Shown: positions 5,117 to 5,804 of the stretch, in pieces
Layout: the number at the start of each line of letters is the position of its first letter
Position numbering within the stretch: position 1 is the first letter of the stretch
From: JACDDK01 sp038198445
GTDB lineage: Bacteria; Actinomycetota; Rubrobacteria; Rubrobacterales; Rubrobacteraceae
Length of the DNA stretch: 5,804 nucleotides
NCBI GenBank assembly: GCA_038198445.1
Contig: JBBPZZ010000116.1
Coordinates: 1 to 5,804, forward strand
Direction of reading: 5' to 3'
Made by a program: the position numbers and the translations under genes
The notes under the pieces: model-generated
Told to the model about the DNA's origin: nothing
The model's input: only the letters and a program-made list of their open reading frames with translations
Database searches by the model: none

Positions 5117-5804
5117 CTAGCCGGCACGCTCCCGGATAAATTGGGTCGTTAGATCTGCGATTAGCTCCTTGTCGTTGTCGAGCGTGGCGACGTGATAGGA
5201 GTTCTCCAAGCGGACCAGCTCTTTATCCGCGCTGCCGAGGCGCTCCAGGATGTATGGACCGTTCTCTGGCGGAACGACGTGGTCCTCCAGAGATTGCAGG
5301 ACGAGCGCCGGGCAGGTAATCGCCGGCAGCAGGTCGTCGGTCACGCGCATGATCGCCATGAAGTCCTTTACCGCCGGCATTGGTACTTCAGGATATACAA
5401 GCTCCTCGATGCCGGGGGCTTTTATGTCCGAGCCGACGCCCGGCACGCTCGGAGGAGCCTGCGGGTCGAAGACCAGGCGGGCCAGGTCCGGGTTGCCGAG
5501 GTAGACGCAGGCGTTTATGGGAATTATGCCCCGGATCAGGTCCGGCCGCGTGGCCCCGAAATAGAGCGAGAACATTCCGCCCATCGAGAGTCCGGCGAAG
5601 AATACGGCATCCGCCCGCTCTTCGAGCCACGCAAGGTCTTCTTCGATAGAGGAGATCCAACCTCGGGCCGTGCTCTGGGCGTGATCTTCCATGCTAGTGC
5701 CGTGTCCTTCGAGCCGTGGCCCCGCCACCGTGAAGCCCTCCGCCGCGAGCGCCTCGCCCAGCGGACGGACGCTCTGGGTCGTCCCGGTAAACCCGTGCGA
5801 GACG
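5117..5804 (-). CDS. Est30-type carboxylesterase, alpha/beta hydrolase (5' end missing)
   Basis: The stop is TAG at 5119-5117. The frame stays open to the right edge, so the N-terminus lies outside the window and 228 residues are visible. A GTG at 5728 would start too late, because the residues before it hold the oxyanion-hole motif HGFTGTTQSVRPLGEALAAE. The nucleophile elbow is GLSMGG (Ser73 of the visible part), the acid is Asp174 in SLEDHVVPP and the histidine is His204 in NSYHVATLD, giving a full Ser-Asp-His triad. The cap region (about 98-160), the GHG motif (33-35) and the overall length fit the Geobacillus Est30 / monoacylglycerol lipase group, which hydrolyses short to medium acyl esters. 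No signal peptide can be judged. The gene converges on the YjzC-like gene with a 31-nt gap. Only a weak 5-bp stem is seen there, and no clear terminator. Confidence 0.93.
   Translation of the reverse strand, partial: VSHGFTGTTQSVRPLGEALAAEGFTVAGPRLEGHGTSMEDHAQSTARGWISSIEEDLAWLEERADAVFFAGLSMGGMFSLYFGATRPDLIRGIIPINACVYLGNPDLARLVFDPQAPPSVPGVGSDIKAPGIEELVYPEVPMPAVKDFMAIMRVTDDLLPAITCPALVLQSLEDHVVPPENGPYILERLGSADKELVRLENSYHVATLDNDKELIADLTTQFIRERAG

Noticed and set aside
5101..5125. Possible terminator between the convergent YjzC-like and esterase genes
   Set aside because: Only a 5-bp stem (GCCGG/CCGGC) with a 14-nt loop and no T-run. Too weak to call.

Overview
The window is GC-rich, densely coded bacterial chromosome. 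The phosphoglycerate dehydrogenase has the long actinobacterial layout, with catalytic residues close to the Mycobacterium numbering. Together with the gene content and GC-rich codon use, this points to an actinobacterium, possibly of the Rubrobacter type. That assignment is an inference from protein style, not a database match. Isoleucine ATA codons are unusually common in serA for such a genome.

Layout, left to right. Positions 1-133 look like the 3' end of an unidentified plus-strand gene. An AT-rich patch (about 134-250) carries promoter-like boxes and leads into a 50-residue small membrane protein gene (286-438) with a good ribosome binding site. A perfect 13-bp inverted repeat (461-473 / 503-515) follows. 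A minus-strand unit then holds a tandem GNAT acetyltransferase (814-1773, strong Shine-Dalgarno) and perhaps a small orphan ORF downstream of it (488-778). A roughly 360-bp divergent intergenic region (1774-2134) has an imperfect hairpin and a good promoter for the next operon.

The core is a three-gene plus-strand operon. It comprises a class V PLP aminotransferase (2135-3292), D-3-phosphoglycerate dehydrogenase serA (3289-4869, TTG start overlapping the previous stop by 4 nt) and a 71-residue YjzC-like protein whose ATG directly abuts the serA stop. SerA oxidises 3-phosphoglycerate to 3-phosphohydroxypyruvate. The coupled aminotransferase most plausibly makes phosphoserine from it, standing in for SerC, although it belongs to the alanine/serine-glyoxylate aminotransferase group. 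The role of the YjzC-like protein is unknown.

A convergent minus-strand Est30-type carboxylesterase (alpha/beta hydrolase) starts 31 nt beyond the operon and runs off the right edge. I saw no CRISPR array, insertion sequence, rRNA or complete tRNA. The window is mostly ordinary metabolism. The points worth a second look are the small membrane protein, the orphan ORF with its inverted repeat, and the aminotransferase-serA-YjzC coupling.
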